Source of the DNA: Paenibacillus macerans
GTDB taxonomy: Bacteria; Bacillota; Bacilli; Paenibacillales; Paenibacillaceae
NCBI RefSeq assembly: GCF_900454495.1
Contig: NZ_UGSI01000001.1
Span: 3,963,501 to 4,027,500, forward strand
DNA length: 64,000 nucleotides
Direction of reading: 5' to 3'
Of this stretch, positions 48,159 to 57,608 are shown piece after piece. Position 1 is the stretch's first letter; each line of letters starts with the position of its first letter. The notes under the pieces were generated by a model. It did no database searches. It was given only the letters and a program-made list of their open reading frames with translations, and was not told the DNA's origin. The position numbers and the translations under genes are program-made.

Positions 48159-48857
48159 ATGAATACAAACAATACGGGAACAACCAATTTTAGCGACATC
48201 GTTAAAAAATCGATTCTGGACAATTTCGCTTCGGACATCAGCATCTCCAAAATCATCATTACGCTGGGCGTTTCATTTCTGATCGGCTTGTTCATTTACA
48301 TTTTGTACAGGCGGGTGTTCAGCGGGGTGTTGTACTCAAAAAGCTTTAACGTCTCGCTGATCGGTATGACGATGGTGACCGCGATGGTGATCATCGCCGT
48401 TAACTCCAACCTGGTGCTGTCTCTCGGGATGGTCGGCGCGCTGTCGATCGTTCGTTTCAGAACTCCGATCAAGGACCCGACCGATCTGATTTTCCTGTTC
48501 TGGGCCGCTGCGGCCGGGATCGTCGCCGGGGCCGGATTTTACACGCTGGCGGCGCTCGGTTCGGCAATCGTCGGCTTGATCCTGTTCCTGTTTATTAAGA
48601 GCAGTTCGCTGGAAACGCCGTATTTGCTGGTGGTCAATTGCGAAAACGACGAAAGCGAGCAGCTCATCCACACGCAGATGGGCAATCTGGTGAAACGGTA
48701 CAATGTGAAGCAAAAAAACGTGACTCCCGGCAACATCGAAATCACGTTGGAGGTGCGCCTGCGCGACCAGGAAGGGAAGTTCATCAACCGGATCTCCGAG
48801 CTTGGCGGGGTCAAAAATGCCGTCTTAATCAGCTATAACGGCGACTACGTGGCGTAG
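48159..48857 (+). CDS. DUF4956 membrane protein
   Basis: 232 residues. Three hydrophobic segments in the first 140 (IIITLGVSFLIGLFIYILYR; MTMVTAMVIIAVNSNLVLSLGMVGALSIVRFR; FWAAAAGIVAGAGFYTLAALGSAIVGLILFLF) and a cytoplasmic ferredoxin-like C-terminal domain (PYLLVVNCENDESEQLIHTQMG...). The VGALSIVRFRTPIKDPTDLIFLFW stretch is the DUF4956 hallmark. Starts 3 bases after the VTC gene; the two are usually neighbours across Firmicutes. Confidence 0.9.
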   Translation: MNTNNTGTTNFSDIVKKSILDNFASDISISKIIITLGVSFLIGLFIYILYRRVFSGVLYSKSFNVSLIGMTMVTAMVIIAVNSNLVLSLGMVGALSIVRFRTPIKDPTDLIFLFWAAAAGIVAGAGFYTLAALGSAIVGLILFLFIKSSSLETPYLLVVNCENDESEQLIHTQMGNLVKRYNVKQKNVTPGNIEITLEVRLRDQEGKFINRISELGGVKNAVLISYNGDYVA

Positions 48858-48879
48858 GCGGAAAGCGGAGGTGAAGAGG

Positions 48880-51237
48880 ATGAAGCGCAAAGGGACCCGG
48901 CTTCTGGCTTGGATCGGCGCCGCACTTCTGTTCTTCGGCCTGATCGCGGGCGAGGCCGTTTACAACGCCGGTGTATTCGCGAGCGGTTCCGGCGGCCTGG
49001 CCGGCAGCGGGAAGACGGCGGTTCCTGTGGTCTCGGTGGAGGAGCAGAAGCTGGATGAAGAAGTGTTTCCGAAAGACAAGGTCGTCGATGTGAAGATTAC
49101 GATCGATGAGGACGATTTTCAGGATATGCTGGACAACGCCAGCGCCGAAGAGTTCAAAACGGCATCCGTCGACTACAACGGGCTGCATTTCGATAATGTC
49201 GGGATTCGCACCAAAGGCAATTTGAGCTTGCGCAGCGTCGTGCAAATGGACGATTCCGACCGGTACAGCTTTAAGCTTTCTTTTGACGAATATGTCAAAC
49301 AAACGCTGGATGGCATTCAAAAAATCAATCTGAACAACAACTACAGCGACGCCTCCTATATGCGGGAGTTTCTGACCTATGAGCTGGCCGAGGAGATGGG
49401 GCTGCCGACGCCAAAGCATTCGTTCGTGAACATCTATATCAACGGCAAGCTGTGGGGATTTTACCTGGCTGTGGAGCAGGTCGGCGACGCTTACCTTGAG
49501 CGAAATTTCGGGAACTCTTACGGCGCCCTGTATAAAGGGGTAATGACCGGCAGCGGCAGCGATCTGCTATGGCTCGGCGACGATCCGGACGCCTACACCG
49601 GGCTTGAGCGGAAGTCGAAAACGACGAACGGCGACATTCTGATCAAAATGCTGGACGAGCTGAATAACGGCAGCAATTACGAAAAATACATCGATGTGCA
49701 GGAAGCTTTGGGCTACATCGCGCTGAATGTGCTGACGAACAATATGGACAGCTATATCGGCGGAAACAAACAAAACTACTATTTGTACGAAGATGACGGC
49801 GTCTTCTCCGTTCTGCCTTGGGACTATAACATGGCGTTTGGAGGAATGGGCGGCGGCATGGGCCGCGGTATGGGCCGCCCTGGCGGCAGAGCGGGCGGCG
49901 GGGATGACGCTGCAAATGCTCAGGCCGGCGGGGATGGCGCGGCGAATGCGCCGGCGGGTGCAGACGGTGCGAACGGCACAGCTTCCGGCAAGGACGGCGC
50001 CGCTGACGCCGAGGGAAGCGGCGGTGCCGGAGGCGCGGCTGCGGCGGGCGATGCTGCCGCAGGCGGCGCGACGGGCGGTGCTGCGCCGGGTGAAACTGCC
50101 GCAAGCGGGGCGGCAGATGGAGTTGCCGCAGACGGCGCGGCGGGCAGCAGCGGAGGCACGGCTGCCGAAGGAGGCAAACCAGCCCAAGCAGGGGCCGGGA
50201 CTAACCGGAGCAGAAGCAGCCTGTTGATCGATGAGCCGACGCAAGGCGCCGTTTCCGAACGGCCCCTGGTAGCAAAGCTTCTTGCGGTCGATGAGTATAA
50301 GGCCTATTACCATGAAATTCTCCAGCAGGCGGTAGACGGCTTTTTGGCCAACAAAGCATTTAGCCAGCGCGTAGCGGCACTGTCCGAAATGATTGCGTCA
50401 TATGTCAAAGCCGATCCTACGGCGTTCTACACATTTGAAGAATTCGGACAGGCCGTCACGCAATTAATCGCCACGAATGCCAGTCAAATAGAGAACATTT
50501 CGCAGCAGCTTGCCGGAACGATCCCCTCGTCCGGAGATGGCTCCGGCAGCGGCGGCGGCATGGGCGGTATGGGTGGCATGGGCGGTATGCCCCCTATGGG
50601 TGACGGCGGCATGCCCGAGGCGGGCGGTAATCCCGAAGCTGACCAAAATGTGCCGGGCAACAGAAACGCACAGGATGACCAGCAGAGCGATCAGCAGGGT
50701 GATCAGCAGGGCCAAACTCAAAGCGGACAAGGTGAACAAAGCAAAACCGGTGCATTCTCAGCCGCTCTGAGCGGCAAATACGGCTCTAACGCTCAGGGCT
50801 GGCAAAACGTCGAGCTCGCAGCAGCCAGCACGCAGAGCGGGCAAACCGCCGATACCTCTGCCCCCGATGCGCTGACGGATGGACAACCGGGGCAAAACGC
50901 TCAGGTTGGAGCCCCGCAGCAAGGTAACGGCGCCGCCGGCAACCAGGGGCAAGGCGGCCGGAACATGGGCGAAGACCGCGGGCAAAGCCAGGGCGGTTTT
51001 TCCGGCGGAGGCGGCCCGACGGGCGATGGTCCGATGGGCGGCGATGGTCCGATGGGGGGCGGCGGCCCCATGGGCGGAGGCGGTCCAAGGGGCGGCGGCC
51101 CGGGCGGTTTCGGCCAAGGGGCCGGAAACGGAAACGAAGCCGCCAACCGCATCGAAGCGATCCTCACTGGCGTTTCTCTGCTGGTACTGATCCTGTCCGC
51201 CACATTTATCGCCTTCTACCGGAGAAAACGGCTATGA
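48880..51237 (+). CDS. CotH kinase-family secreted/membrane-anchored protein
   Basis: 785 residues. N-terminal signal/anchor (LLAWIGAALLFFGLIAGEAVYNAG), a CotH domain (DNVGIRTKGNLSLRS; YSFKLSFDEYV; LNNNYSDASYMREFLTYELAEEMGLPTPKHSFVNIYINGKLWGFYLAVEQVGD; YKGVMTGSGSDLLW; LTNNMDSYIGGNKQNYYLYEDDGVFSVLPWDYNMAFGG), then two long low-complexity regions, first Gly/Ala-rich (about 325-440), later MGGMGGMGG, Gln-rich and PMGGGGP repeats, and a C-terminal TM EAILTGVSLLVLILSATFIAFYRRKRL. CotH kinases phosphorylate spore coat or surface proteins. ATG at 48880 after GGAGG. The Gly/Ala stretch interrupts the kinase region's end. Confidence 0.9.
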   Translation: MKRKGTRLLAWIGAALLFFGLIAGEAVYNAGVFASGSGGLAGSGKTAVPVVSVEEQKLDEEVFPKDKVVDVKITIDEDDFQDMLDNASAEEFKTASVDYNGLHFDNVGIRTKGNLSLRSVVQMDDSDRYSFKLSFDEYVKQTLDGIQKINLNNNYSDASYMREFLTYELAEEMGLPTPKHSFVNIYINGKLWGFYLAVEQVGDAYLERNFGNSYGALYKGVMTGSGSDLLWLGDDPDAYTGLERKSKTTNGDILIKMLDELNNGSNYEKYIDVQEALGYIALNVLTNNMDSYIGGNKQNYYLYEDDGVFSVLPWDYNMAFGGMGGGMGRGMGRPGGRAGGGDDAANAQAGGDGAANAPAGADGANGTASGKDGAADAEGSGGAGGAAAAGDAAAGGATGGAAPGETAASGAADGVAADGAAGSSGGTAAEGGKPAQAGAGTNRSRSSLLIDEPTQGAVSERPLVAKLLAVDEYKAYYHEILQQAVDGFLANKAFSQRVAALSEMIASYVKADPTAFYTFEEFGQAVTQLIATNASQIENISQQLAGTIPSSGDGSGSGGGMGGMGGMGGMPPMGDGGMPEAGGNPEADQNVPGNRNAQDDQQSDQQGDQQGQTQSGQGEQSKTGAFSAALSGKYGSNAQGWQNVELAAASTQSGQTADTSAPDALTDGQPGQNAQVGAPQQGNGAAGNQGQGGRNMGEDRGQSQGGFSGGGGPTGDGPMGGDGPMGGGGPMGGGGPRGGGPGGFGQGAGNGNEAANRIEAILTGVSLLVLILSATFIAFYRRKRL

Positions 51238-51301
51238 GAAAACGTCGGCCAACGTAGCAGCTTAAAGAATATCGGTACGGGCTAACCCACGCCATAAAAT
51301 T

Positions 51302-51347
51302 AAAAGGCAGCCTCATCCTGATCACATTCAGGTAGGGTTGCCTTTTT
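51302..51347 (+). terminator. Terminator of the VTC-DUF4956-CotH operon
   Basis: AAAAGGCAGCC / GGGTTGCCTTTTT outer stem with an inner CCTGA / TTCAGG stem; ends in TTTTTCAC. Confidence 0.85.
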
Positions 51348-51393
51348 CACGCGTTAGATTTGCAGGCGTTAGGGGCGCAGCATTCACACTCAC

Positions 51394-51460
51394 ATTGGAA
51401 ATATCCAATCAAGCTGCCGGATCTGCCATTTTATTTCCAATTGAATTGGATATATCCAAT
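51394..51460. repeat. Two copies of a 16-bp ATTGGAWATATCCAAT dyad
   Basis: ATTGGAAATATCCAAT at 51394-51409 and the perfect palindrome ATTGGATATATCCAAT at 51445-51460, 51 bases start to start (about five helical turns). They look like a dimer-binding operator pair. No gene starts next to them: the nearest start codons are far off, and the 680-base spacer (51238-51920) holds only this and the repeats further on. Confidence 0.65.
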
Positions 51461-51687
51461 GAGAATATCGATATCTAGTAGACGATTCTGGAATTAACAT
51501 TAGCATGATGGCAAGTGAAGACTTGAGAAAACGGCAAAATAGTCTATTGAAGATCTCGGGTGACAACATAAAGGAAAAAAAGGGCGCTATTTCCGCGACA
51601 TCCCCTATGCTGCGTAATCATAGAGGAATTTTATGGCGTTATTTTCAAGATTTAGTGGCAAAGGTCCGCCTTTCGGCCTGTTCATCG

Positions 51688-51765
51688 AAAAATAAGACCC
51701 AAAATGTTCCCCTATGGTGATGAATAGGCTCAAATTCGGAAAATAAGACCCTAAAGTTCCGCTAT
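51688..51765 (+). repeat. Tandem AAAATAAGACCC repeat
   Basis: Two copies of a roughly 28-base unit: AAAATAAGACCC, two or three A/T, GTTCC, C or G, CTAT, at 51688-51716 and 51738-51765, 50 bases apart. Related CGCTATTTCC words occur just upstream (about 51578). Non-coding, function unknown; probably part of a genome-wide intergenic repeat family. Confidence 0.55.
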
Positions 51766-51920
51766 TTCATGGGGATAATACTGTGCACAAGACTAATATA
51801 GTAGCACAACGCGATCCATGGCCCCCGTCCGCAGATAAGCCATATTATTTCCGGATCATTCTACTAGTTTCAGGTGCATTACTCGCAAATCTACTAAATC
51901 TGCTAAGTCCCCTAAATCTA

Positions 51921-53528
51921 CTAAGCCCCCGCCTCCCGGAACTCGGTTGGCGTCATGCCGGTGACTTTTTTGAACACTTGCGTGAAATAACGCGGGTCCT
52001 GGTAGCCGACCATCGGCGCAACCTGGTACACTTTGACATGGCTGTTCTTGAGGATGAATTTCGCTTTCTCGATACGGCATTGGGTCAAGTATTCCAGGAA
52101 CGTATATCCGCTCACCTGCTTGAACAGCAGGCAAAAATGGCTGATGCTGAGGCCGGCCAGCTCGGCAACCTCGTCGATGCTGAGGTCCTTGTGGTAGTTG
52201 CCGAGAATGTACTCCTGGGTTTTGCCGATCACATTCTGGACATTCTCCTTGGACGGGTTCTCCCGGCTGTCGGTAATCCATTTGCCGAAATTGCTTTTCA
52301 GCAGACCGATCATTTCATGCAGGGCGCCCAGGGAGTGCAGCTCCTGCAGCAGCCCTTCCAGGGGCCATTCCATCGATAAATTCAGATGCTCAAACTGGCG
52401 GTACAGCACTACCGTCAATTCCACGATCATCCGCTCGGCCATCTCCTTGGTGAACGCCTGATCTTCAATATACCGTTTCGTCTCGTCAAAAGTACCCAGC
52501 AGCCGCTCCCTGTCCAGTGTACGAATGCTCTCGAGCAGCGCCGCCTCCAGATGCTTCGGATATTTCGCTTCCCGGACCGCCTCCAGCCCCGAACCCGAAC
52601 CGGAGTCGAGAAACACGCCTTCCCGGTCGCTGTAAAACCGCCGGTACAGCGCTTTGGCCGCGCTTTGGTAAGCCTCGCTTAACTGCTCCATCCCCGCCGC
52701 CAGCTGGCTGAACCCGATGGAACAGGACAATTTCGTGTTCATCTTGATTTGGCGGATGACGTCGCCGCCAAGCTCCTCCTTCTTCGCGCTGAGCGAACCC
52801 GGAAACAGCAGCACCCACTCCCCGCCATGAAAAGGAAATACCGTCAGCGCGCCGTTTGCCATCGACCATTCCCCCAAAATGTTGCGGATCGCAAACAGCC
52901 ACAACCGCCGCTCTTCCGGGGTCCATTGCTCGTTCAATTTCATATAGTGGTCCAATTGGATGACCGCCATAAAATACTCCTGCGCCAGCTCGCTGTTCTC
53001 CAGCCAGCGCATATGCTGAATCGGGCTCTGCCCCTGATTGCCCTCGATAAACTCGGCAAACAGGCGCTCGCGCGCCAGCACCGACAAAACCTGGACGGAA
53101 TGCAGCAGCTTGTCGTTCTCCATCTGCTTTTCCAGGTTTTTTTTGGCCCGCTGGATCATCTCGATCAACTCATCATGGTCGATCGGCTTCAGCAAATAAT
53201 CGAAGGCACCTTCCCGCAGCGCCTCGCGGGCATATTCAAACTCCCCGTACCCGCTGATGAATATAAACAGCCGCTTGGGGTTTTCGGCCAGCACCTTTTT
53301 CATCAAAGCGATCCCGTCGATACCCGGCATGCGGATGTCGCTGATAATCATGTGCGGGGACAGCTCCCGGACGAGCTGCAGCGCTTTTTCCCCGTTCCGC
53401 GCTTCCCCGACGATCTCCAGGTTCAGTTCCTCCCAGGGTACGGCCACCTTCAGGCTGCGTAAAATGACCGGCTCGTCATCGACCAAAATAACCCGGTACT
53501 TCTCCGCCTTATCCAGCTTTGCTTCCAC
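51921..53528 (-). CDS. AraC-type response regulator (YesN-like)
   Basis: 535 residues from GTG at 53528, after TTGGAGGTG. Receiver domain: VILVDDEPVILRSL, phospho-acceptor in MIISDIRMPGIDG (about residue 61), and ISGYGEFEYAREALREGAFDYLLKP. A long middle domain senses or dimerises. C-terminal AraC helix-turn-helix pair, YHKDLSIDEVAELAGLSISHFCLLFKQVSGYTFLEYLTQCRIEKAKF then VAPMVGYQDPRYFTQVFKKVTGMTPTEFRE. Pairs with the YesM-type kinase two genes upstream; probable target is the sugar-transport promoter of this operon. Confidence 0.93.
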   Translation of the reverse strand: MEAKLDKAEKYRVILVDDEPVILRSLKVAVPWEELNLEIVGEARNGEKALQLVRELSPHMIISDIRMPGIDGIALMKKVLAENPKRLFIFISGYGEFEYAREALREGAFDYLLKPIDHDELIEMIQRAKKNLEKQMENDKLLHSVQVLSVLARERLFAEFIEGNQGQSPIQHMRWLENSELAQEYFMAVIQLDHYMKLNEQWTPEERRLWLFAIRNILGEWSMANGALTVFPFHGGEWVLLFPGSLSAKKEELGGDVIRQIKMNTKLSCSIGFSQLAAGMEQLSEAYQSAAKALYRRFYSDREGVFLDSGSGSGLEAVREAKYPKHLEAALLESIRTLDRERLLGTFDETKRYIEDQAFTKEMAERMIVELTVVLYRQFEHLNLSMEWPLEGLLQELHSLGALHEMIGLLKSNFGKWITDSRENPSKENVQNVIGKTQEYILGNYHKDLSIDEVAELAGLSISHFCLLFKQVSGYTFLEYLTQCRIEKAKFILKNSHVKVYQVAPMVGYQDPRYFTQVFKKVTGMTPTEFREAGA

Positions 53529-53533
53529 TTGCT

Positions 53534-54898
53534 TCACCTCCAAACCGAGTCTTCGGGGGCGGAGCTCCTGCGCAGCCGCCAATACTGTTCCGAAGTTTGT
53601 TGAATTTGCTCCAGCGCTTCATCCGGAGAATTTCTCCCGTCGATCATATCCCCCAGCACCTTCAGAAATGTTTTGTTGACCTCCGGAGAGAGGACATTAT
53701 CGTAAGGCACAAAACTCGGCGGGCTCTGTTCCATCAACCGGGTAACCTGCGCGAATACCGGCCCCGTTTTTTTCGAATCGTAGGAAATCTTCATCGATGG
53801 AATCCGCAGCGCTTCGTAAACGATCCGCCGTTGAACCTCCTCCGTGTAAAAACCCCGCAGCAGCTCCTGTGCCGCCTTCAGCTTCGCTTCATCCAGATTG
53901 GAGGACAACCCGATCCCGATCGTGTATCCCCCGGCGAGGGATTTCTCCCCGTCCTGCGTCAAGGCGGGGAACGGGAGAACACCGACCTGGTTTTGGAATT
54001 CGGCCGGGGCTTTCCCGTTATGAAACAGATTGATGTCCCAGCTCCCGTTGAGATACATCGCCGCTTTCCCGCTGGTAAAAAGCTCGATGGCCTCTTCGGT
54101 CGACATATCGTTGGCCGGGATGCTGAACGCGTGCTGGTCAATCCACGCCTCCAAATGCGTAAACGCTTGCATATAGCCGGGATTGACAAAGCTTTGGTTC
54201 CCCTCACCCTTCACCAGATCATCGATCAGCTCGGGTCCCGCGTACCGGTCCATTAAATAATGGGCAAAAATCGCGGCCGGCCATCTTTCCTCATTGCCCA
54301 GCGCAAACGGCGTAATTCCGCTCGCCGCGATCACCCGGACCGCCCGGTTCAACTGGTCAAGTGTTTGCGGCGGATCCAAATGCAGCTCCCGGAAAATCTC
54401 CTTGTTGTAAAACAGCGGCTCCGCGTTCCCCTCGATCGGCAGCCCGTAGATGCGATCGTTAAATGTCCACAGATGCAGATCCTGAAACTCTCCCTGCAGC
54501 CCGTTTTCGTTCACGAAACCGGTCAGGTCCATCAACCGGTTGGAGCGAACGTACGGCTCGATTTCGGCGCCCCCAAACAACACGAACATATCCGGCGGCG
54601 TTCCCGTCACCATTTCGCTTTTCAGCTTCTGCTCGCGATGGACGGTCTGGTCCATCCCTTCAAAATTCACCTTGACGTTCGGATGCGTCCGCTGGAACTC
54701 GTCCACGACATCCTCGACGATGTTCAGCATCTGGCGGTCATGCTCCTTGATCCAAAAATGGCGGAACGTCAGCGTAATTTTGTCCGTCTGGCTCTCCTCG
54801 ATCGGCTCATGCCCGTCGGCGGCGATGACCAGGACCGATACGGCAAGCACAAACGCGTAAACCACGATCCAACCCCAATTCAAAAACCATTTGCGCAT
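53534..54898 (-). CDS. Extracellular solute-binding protein anchored by an N-terminal helix
   Basis: 454 residues from MRKWFLNWGWIVVYAFVLAVSVLVIAA, a single membrane anchor without a lipobox Cys. Family-1 solute-binding fold: ITLTFRHFWIKEHDRQMLNIVEDVVDEFQRTHPNVKVNFEGMDQTVHREQKLKSEMVTGTPPDMFVL and PLFYNKEIFRELHLDPPQTLDQL, AGGYTIGIGLSSN, EEVQRRIVYEALRIPSMK. Its place between the kinase (38 bases apart) and the regulator (5 bases apart), separate from the transporter's own lipoprotein, points to a sensory role: it may present a sugar to the kinase. A longer start over the kinase end is not supported. Confidence 0.88.
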   Translation of the reverse strand: MRKWFLNWGWIVVYAFVLAVSVLVIAADGHEPIEESQTDKITLTFRHFWIKEHDRQMLNIVEDVVDEFQRTHPNVKVNFEGMDQTVHREQKLKSEMVTGTPPDMFVLFGGAEIEPYVRSNRLMDLTGFVNENGLQGEFQDLHLWTFNDRIYGLPIEGNAEPLFYNKEIFRELHLDPPQTLDQLNRAVRVIAASGITPFALGNEERWPAAIFAHYLMDRYAGPELIDDLVKGEGNQSFVNPGYMQAFTHLEAWIDQHAFSIPANDMSTEEAIELFTSGKAAMYLNGSWDINLFHNGKAPAEFQNQVGVLPFPALTQDGEKSLAGGYTIGIGLSSNLDEAKLKAAQELLRGFYTEEVQRRIVYEALRIPSMKISYDSKKTGPVFAQVTRLMEQSPPSFVPYDNVLSPEVNKTFLKVLGDMIDGRNSPDEALEQIQQTSEQYWRLRRSSAPEDSVWR

Positions 54899-54936
54899 GG
54901 CGGCTCCCCCTTCATCGTTAGACTTTCGCATAAAGC

Positions 54937-56658
54937 TCATTGAAGTATCTTCGGAATGCGGATGCGAATAATCGATCCGAATCCGGGAGAGGAACATATC
55001 ATGATGCCGTAGTAACCGCCAAACCGGATGCGCAGCCGTTCGTGAACGTTTTTCAGGCCCACGCCGTTTTCCCGGTATTTTTTCAAATTGCCCCAGTCCT
55101 TGCTCCATAAATGCATCAGCGTATCCGAGTCAAAGCCCGGACCGTTGTCCATGACGTCGATCAAAATATCCCGCTCGCCTTCCCTGGCGGTAATGGAAAT
55201 GATCCCGTTCTCTTCCATCTGCTCAATCGCGTGATACAGCGCATTTTCCACGATCGGCTGAACGATCAGCTTCTGGGTTTTGTAATACTTCAGAGACTCG
55301 GGGATTTCGATTTGGTAAGCGAATTTGTCCTCAAAGCGGAATTTCTGGATATCCAGATAATGCCGCACATGCTCCATTTCCATCGAAAGCGGGATCAGCT
55401 GCTGATTTTCGCTAATGCTGATTCTGAGCAGCTTTCCCAAGGACACGACCATTTTGCTGATATCCCTGTTCCCCTGCAACACCGCCAGCGAATTGATCGA
55501 TTCGAGCGAATTGTAAATAAAATGCGGATTGATCTGGGCGACCAAGGCCTGCAGCTCGACTTCCTTTTTTCTCGCCTGTTCCGTCTGGACCTGTTCGATC
55601 AGCTCGCTGATTTGCGTGCTCATCCGGTTGAAGCCGTCGACCAGCAGATCCGTTTCGTCCCCGGCGCTCACCGTTGAGGTAATCGGTACGAAGATACCCT
55701 GCTGCACCCGTTTCATCCCGTTAACCGCGCCGATAATGCTGCGGACGAGCCGGCGCACGAAAAACCGGTCGAACAGAAACGCGGAGATCAAAGAGACGAG
55801 CACCAGCACGATGGCGATATTGCGGATGGACAGCGATTCCGAAGCGATTAGCTTGCTGGGGGTGATCGCTACCAGAAACCAATCTTTGTTATGGGAAGGC
55901 AAATAAGTGATCAGCGACTTCTCGCCCTGATATTTGTCCGTATAGTAGCCTTTTTCGCCCGAATCCCCCCGGGTCAAAAAAGGAAACTCCGTTTGTTCCC
56001 CAATATGTTCGCCGGACTTGTCAAAGACGATATTCCCCTGCTTGTTGACCAGCAGAATATCCCCCTGCTTTAACGTGGCGGCATCCCAAAATACCTGATC
56101 CAGAATATCGGGTTTGACGTAAATGACAACCGCGCCGATATCCTCCAGCGAATAGTAATCTTTAATCAAACGCGCTTGAATCAGAACCCGTTTCCCTGCG
56201 GAAGCCGAGCCGTTCTCGCCGGGGCCGACCCATACCGGACGGCCTTCGGCCGCTATCATCGCCGCATACCAGCTTTGTTTTGTTAATTCTTCAAAGGACA
56301 TCGCTTCATTTAATTGATATTTAAGCTTGTCTTTCGAATACAGGCCGAAGGAGGTGATCATCGGATGGTTGATCAAATTGTTGATATCCTGTTTCTGCTC
56401 GTACGTCACGGCAAAGTCCGGCTGTTTCAGCAGCTTTTGAATGACCGGCTGCGTGATCGCCGAATTGGACACGGTCGCAACCTCGTTCAGCGCAAACTTC
56501 AATTTGCGGTCGGTCTCCAGCAGCGAAACCCAGTAAAAATTGCTGGATTTGTTCTCCATCGCTTTTGAAAAGTTGTAATACGATATCGACCCCATCAGGA
56601 TTACGGGAATAAACACAAGAAGAATAATAGCCAGCAAGATTTTTCGACGGAGCTTCAT
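54937..56658 (-). CDS. Sensor histidine kinase (YesM type)
   Basis: 573 residues. TM1 ILLAIILLVFIPVILMGSISYY; extracellular Cache-like domain (about 30-270); TM2 IRNIAIVLVLVSLISAFLF; HAMP; the His_kinase block LVAQINPHFIYNSLESINSLAVL with the phospho-His near residue 376; and HATPase (VENALYHAIEQM, IDVMDNGPGFD, GVGLKNVHERL). Upstream permeases and downstream binding protein and regulator make one sensing-and-uptake operon. Confidence 0.93.
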   Translation of the reverse strand: MKLRRKILLAIILLVFIPVILMGSISYYNFSKAMENKSSNFYWVSLLETDRKLKFALNEVATVSNSAITQPVIQKLLKQPDFAVTYEQKQDINNLINHPMITSFGLYSKDKLKYQLNEAMSFEELTKQSWYAAMIAAEGRPVWVGPGENGSASAGKRVLIQARLIKDYYSLEDIGAVVIYVKPDILDQVFWDAATLKQGDILLVNKQGNIVFDKSGEHIGEQTEFPFLTRGDSGEKGYYTDKYQGEKSLITYLPSHNKDWFLVAITPSKLIASESLSIRNIAIVLVLVSLISAFLFDRFFVRRLVRSIIGAVNGMKRVQQGIFVPITSTVSAGDETDLLVDGFNRMSTQISELIEQVQTEQARKKEVELQALVAQINPHFIYNSLESINSLAVLQGNRDISKMVVSLGKLLRISISENQQLIPLSMEMEHVRHYLDIQKFRFEDKFAYQIEIPESLKYYKTQKLIVQPIVENALYHAIEQMEENGIISITAREGERDILIDVMDNGPGFDSDTLMHLWSKDWGNLKKYRENGVGLKNVHERLRIRFGGYYGIMICSSPGFGSIIRIRIPKILQ

Positions 56659-56744
56659 GTTTGGTGTCCCCCTAAGCCTCTCCTTACTCTATTATTCTTC
56701 ATCGTGTTATATATTCCTTGCCAAGTTAGCAAACTCTCGGCCCA

Positions 56745-57608
56745 TTAACTTTTAATCGCCCCCGAGGTCAGTCCGGCGATGACCCAGCGGCTGAACAGTA
56801 GGAACACGATCAATAACGGCAGCGTCGCGGTAAAGGTCGCGGACATGATCATCCCGAAATCGAGCCCGTCCTTGTTTGTAAAGAGCTGCTGCAGCGCCAG
56901 CTGGAGCGTATAGTTTTCTTTATTTTTCAGCACGACCAGCGGCCAGAAAAAGTCGTTCCACACGTTCATGAAGTTCAAAATCCCCAGCGTGGCCATAGCG
57001 GGAGTGACGACCGGCATGGCGATGCTCCAGAAGATGCGGAAATGCCCGCCTCCGTCGATCCGTCCCGCTTCGATCAATTCGGAATGGACGGCGGAAGAGA
57101 TGTATTGCCGCATCCAGAATATCCCAAAGGCGTTGACCATGGCCGGAACGATCAGCGCTTTGTAGCTGTCGATCCAATGCAGCTTGGCCATAATGACGTA
57201 CTGCGGCAGCACGCTGAGCTGCGCGGGGACGAGCATCGTGGCGATGACGAACACGAACAGCGTTTTTTTCAGCGGAAACTCGTATTTAGCGAAAGCATAC
57301 CCCGCCAAAGTGCTCAAAAAGACGACGGATACCGTGACCGCGGTCGAGACGACAATCGAGTTGAACATCGCCCGGAAAAATTCCGTGCGCTCCAGCACGC
57401 GGTCGAAGTTGTTGAAAAATTCCAGCCCCGGCGTCATCAGCGGAGGAATATGGAAAGCCGCATCCTTCTCATTGGTGGCGACGACAAACATCCAGTAGAA
57501 AGGGAACACGGACAAGACGGCCCCGATGACCATGACGATATAAAACAAAGTTTTGGCCAGAACGCCCGGATCATCAGGTTTTCGTTTTTTGATGGCAGTC
57601 GCACTCAT
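56745..57608 (-). CDS. Carbohydrate ABC transporter permease (MalG/AraQ-like)
   Basis: 287 residues, six membrane segments. EAA loop: EAGRIDGGGHFRIFWSIAMPVVTPAMATLGILNFMNVWNDFFWPLVVL. Start overlaps the stop of the other permease gene (ATGA). Forms the channel with it; no ATPase gene is present, so a shared MsmK-type ATPase elsewhere is expected. Confidence 0.93.
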   Translation of the reverse strand: MSATAIKKRKPDDPGVLAKTLFYIVMVIGAVLSVFPFYWMFVVATNEKDAAFHIPPLMTPGLEFFNNFDRVLERTEFFRAMFNSIVVSTAVTVSVVFLSTLAGYAFAKYEFPLKKTLFVFVIATMLVPAQLSVLPQYVIMAKLHWIDSYKALIVPAMVNAFGIFWMRQYISSAVHSELIEAGRIDGGGHFRIFWSIAMPVVTPAMATLGILNFMNVWNDFFWPLVVLKNKENYTLQLALQQLFTNKDGLDFGMIMSATFTATLPLLIVFLLFSRWVIAGLTSGAIKS

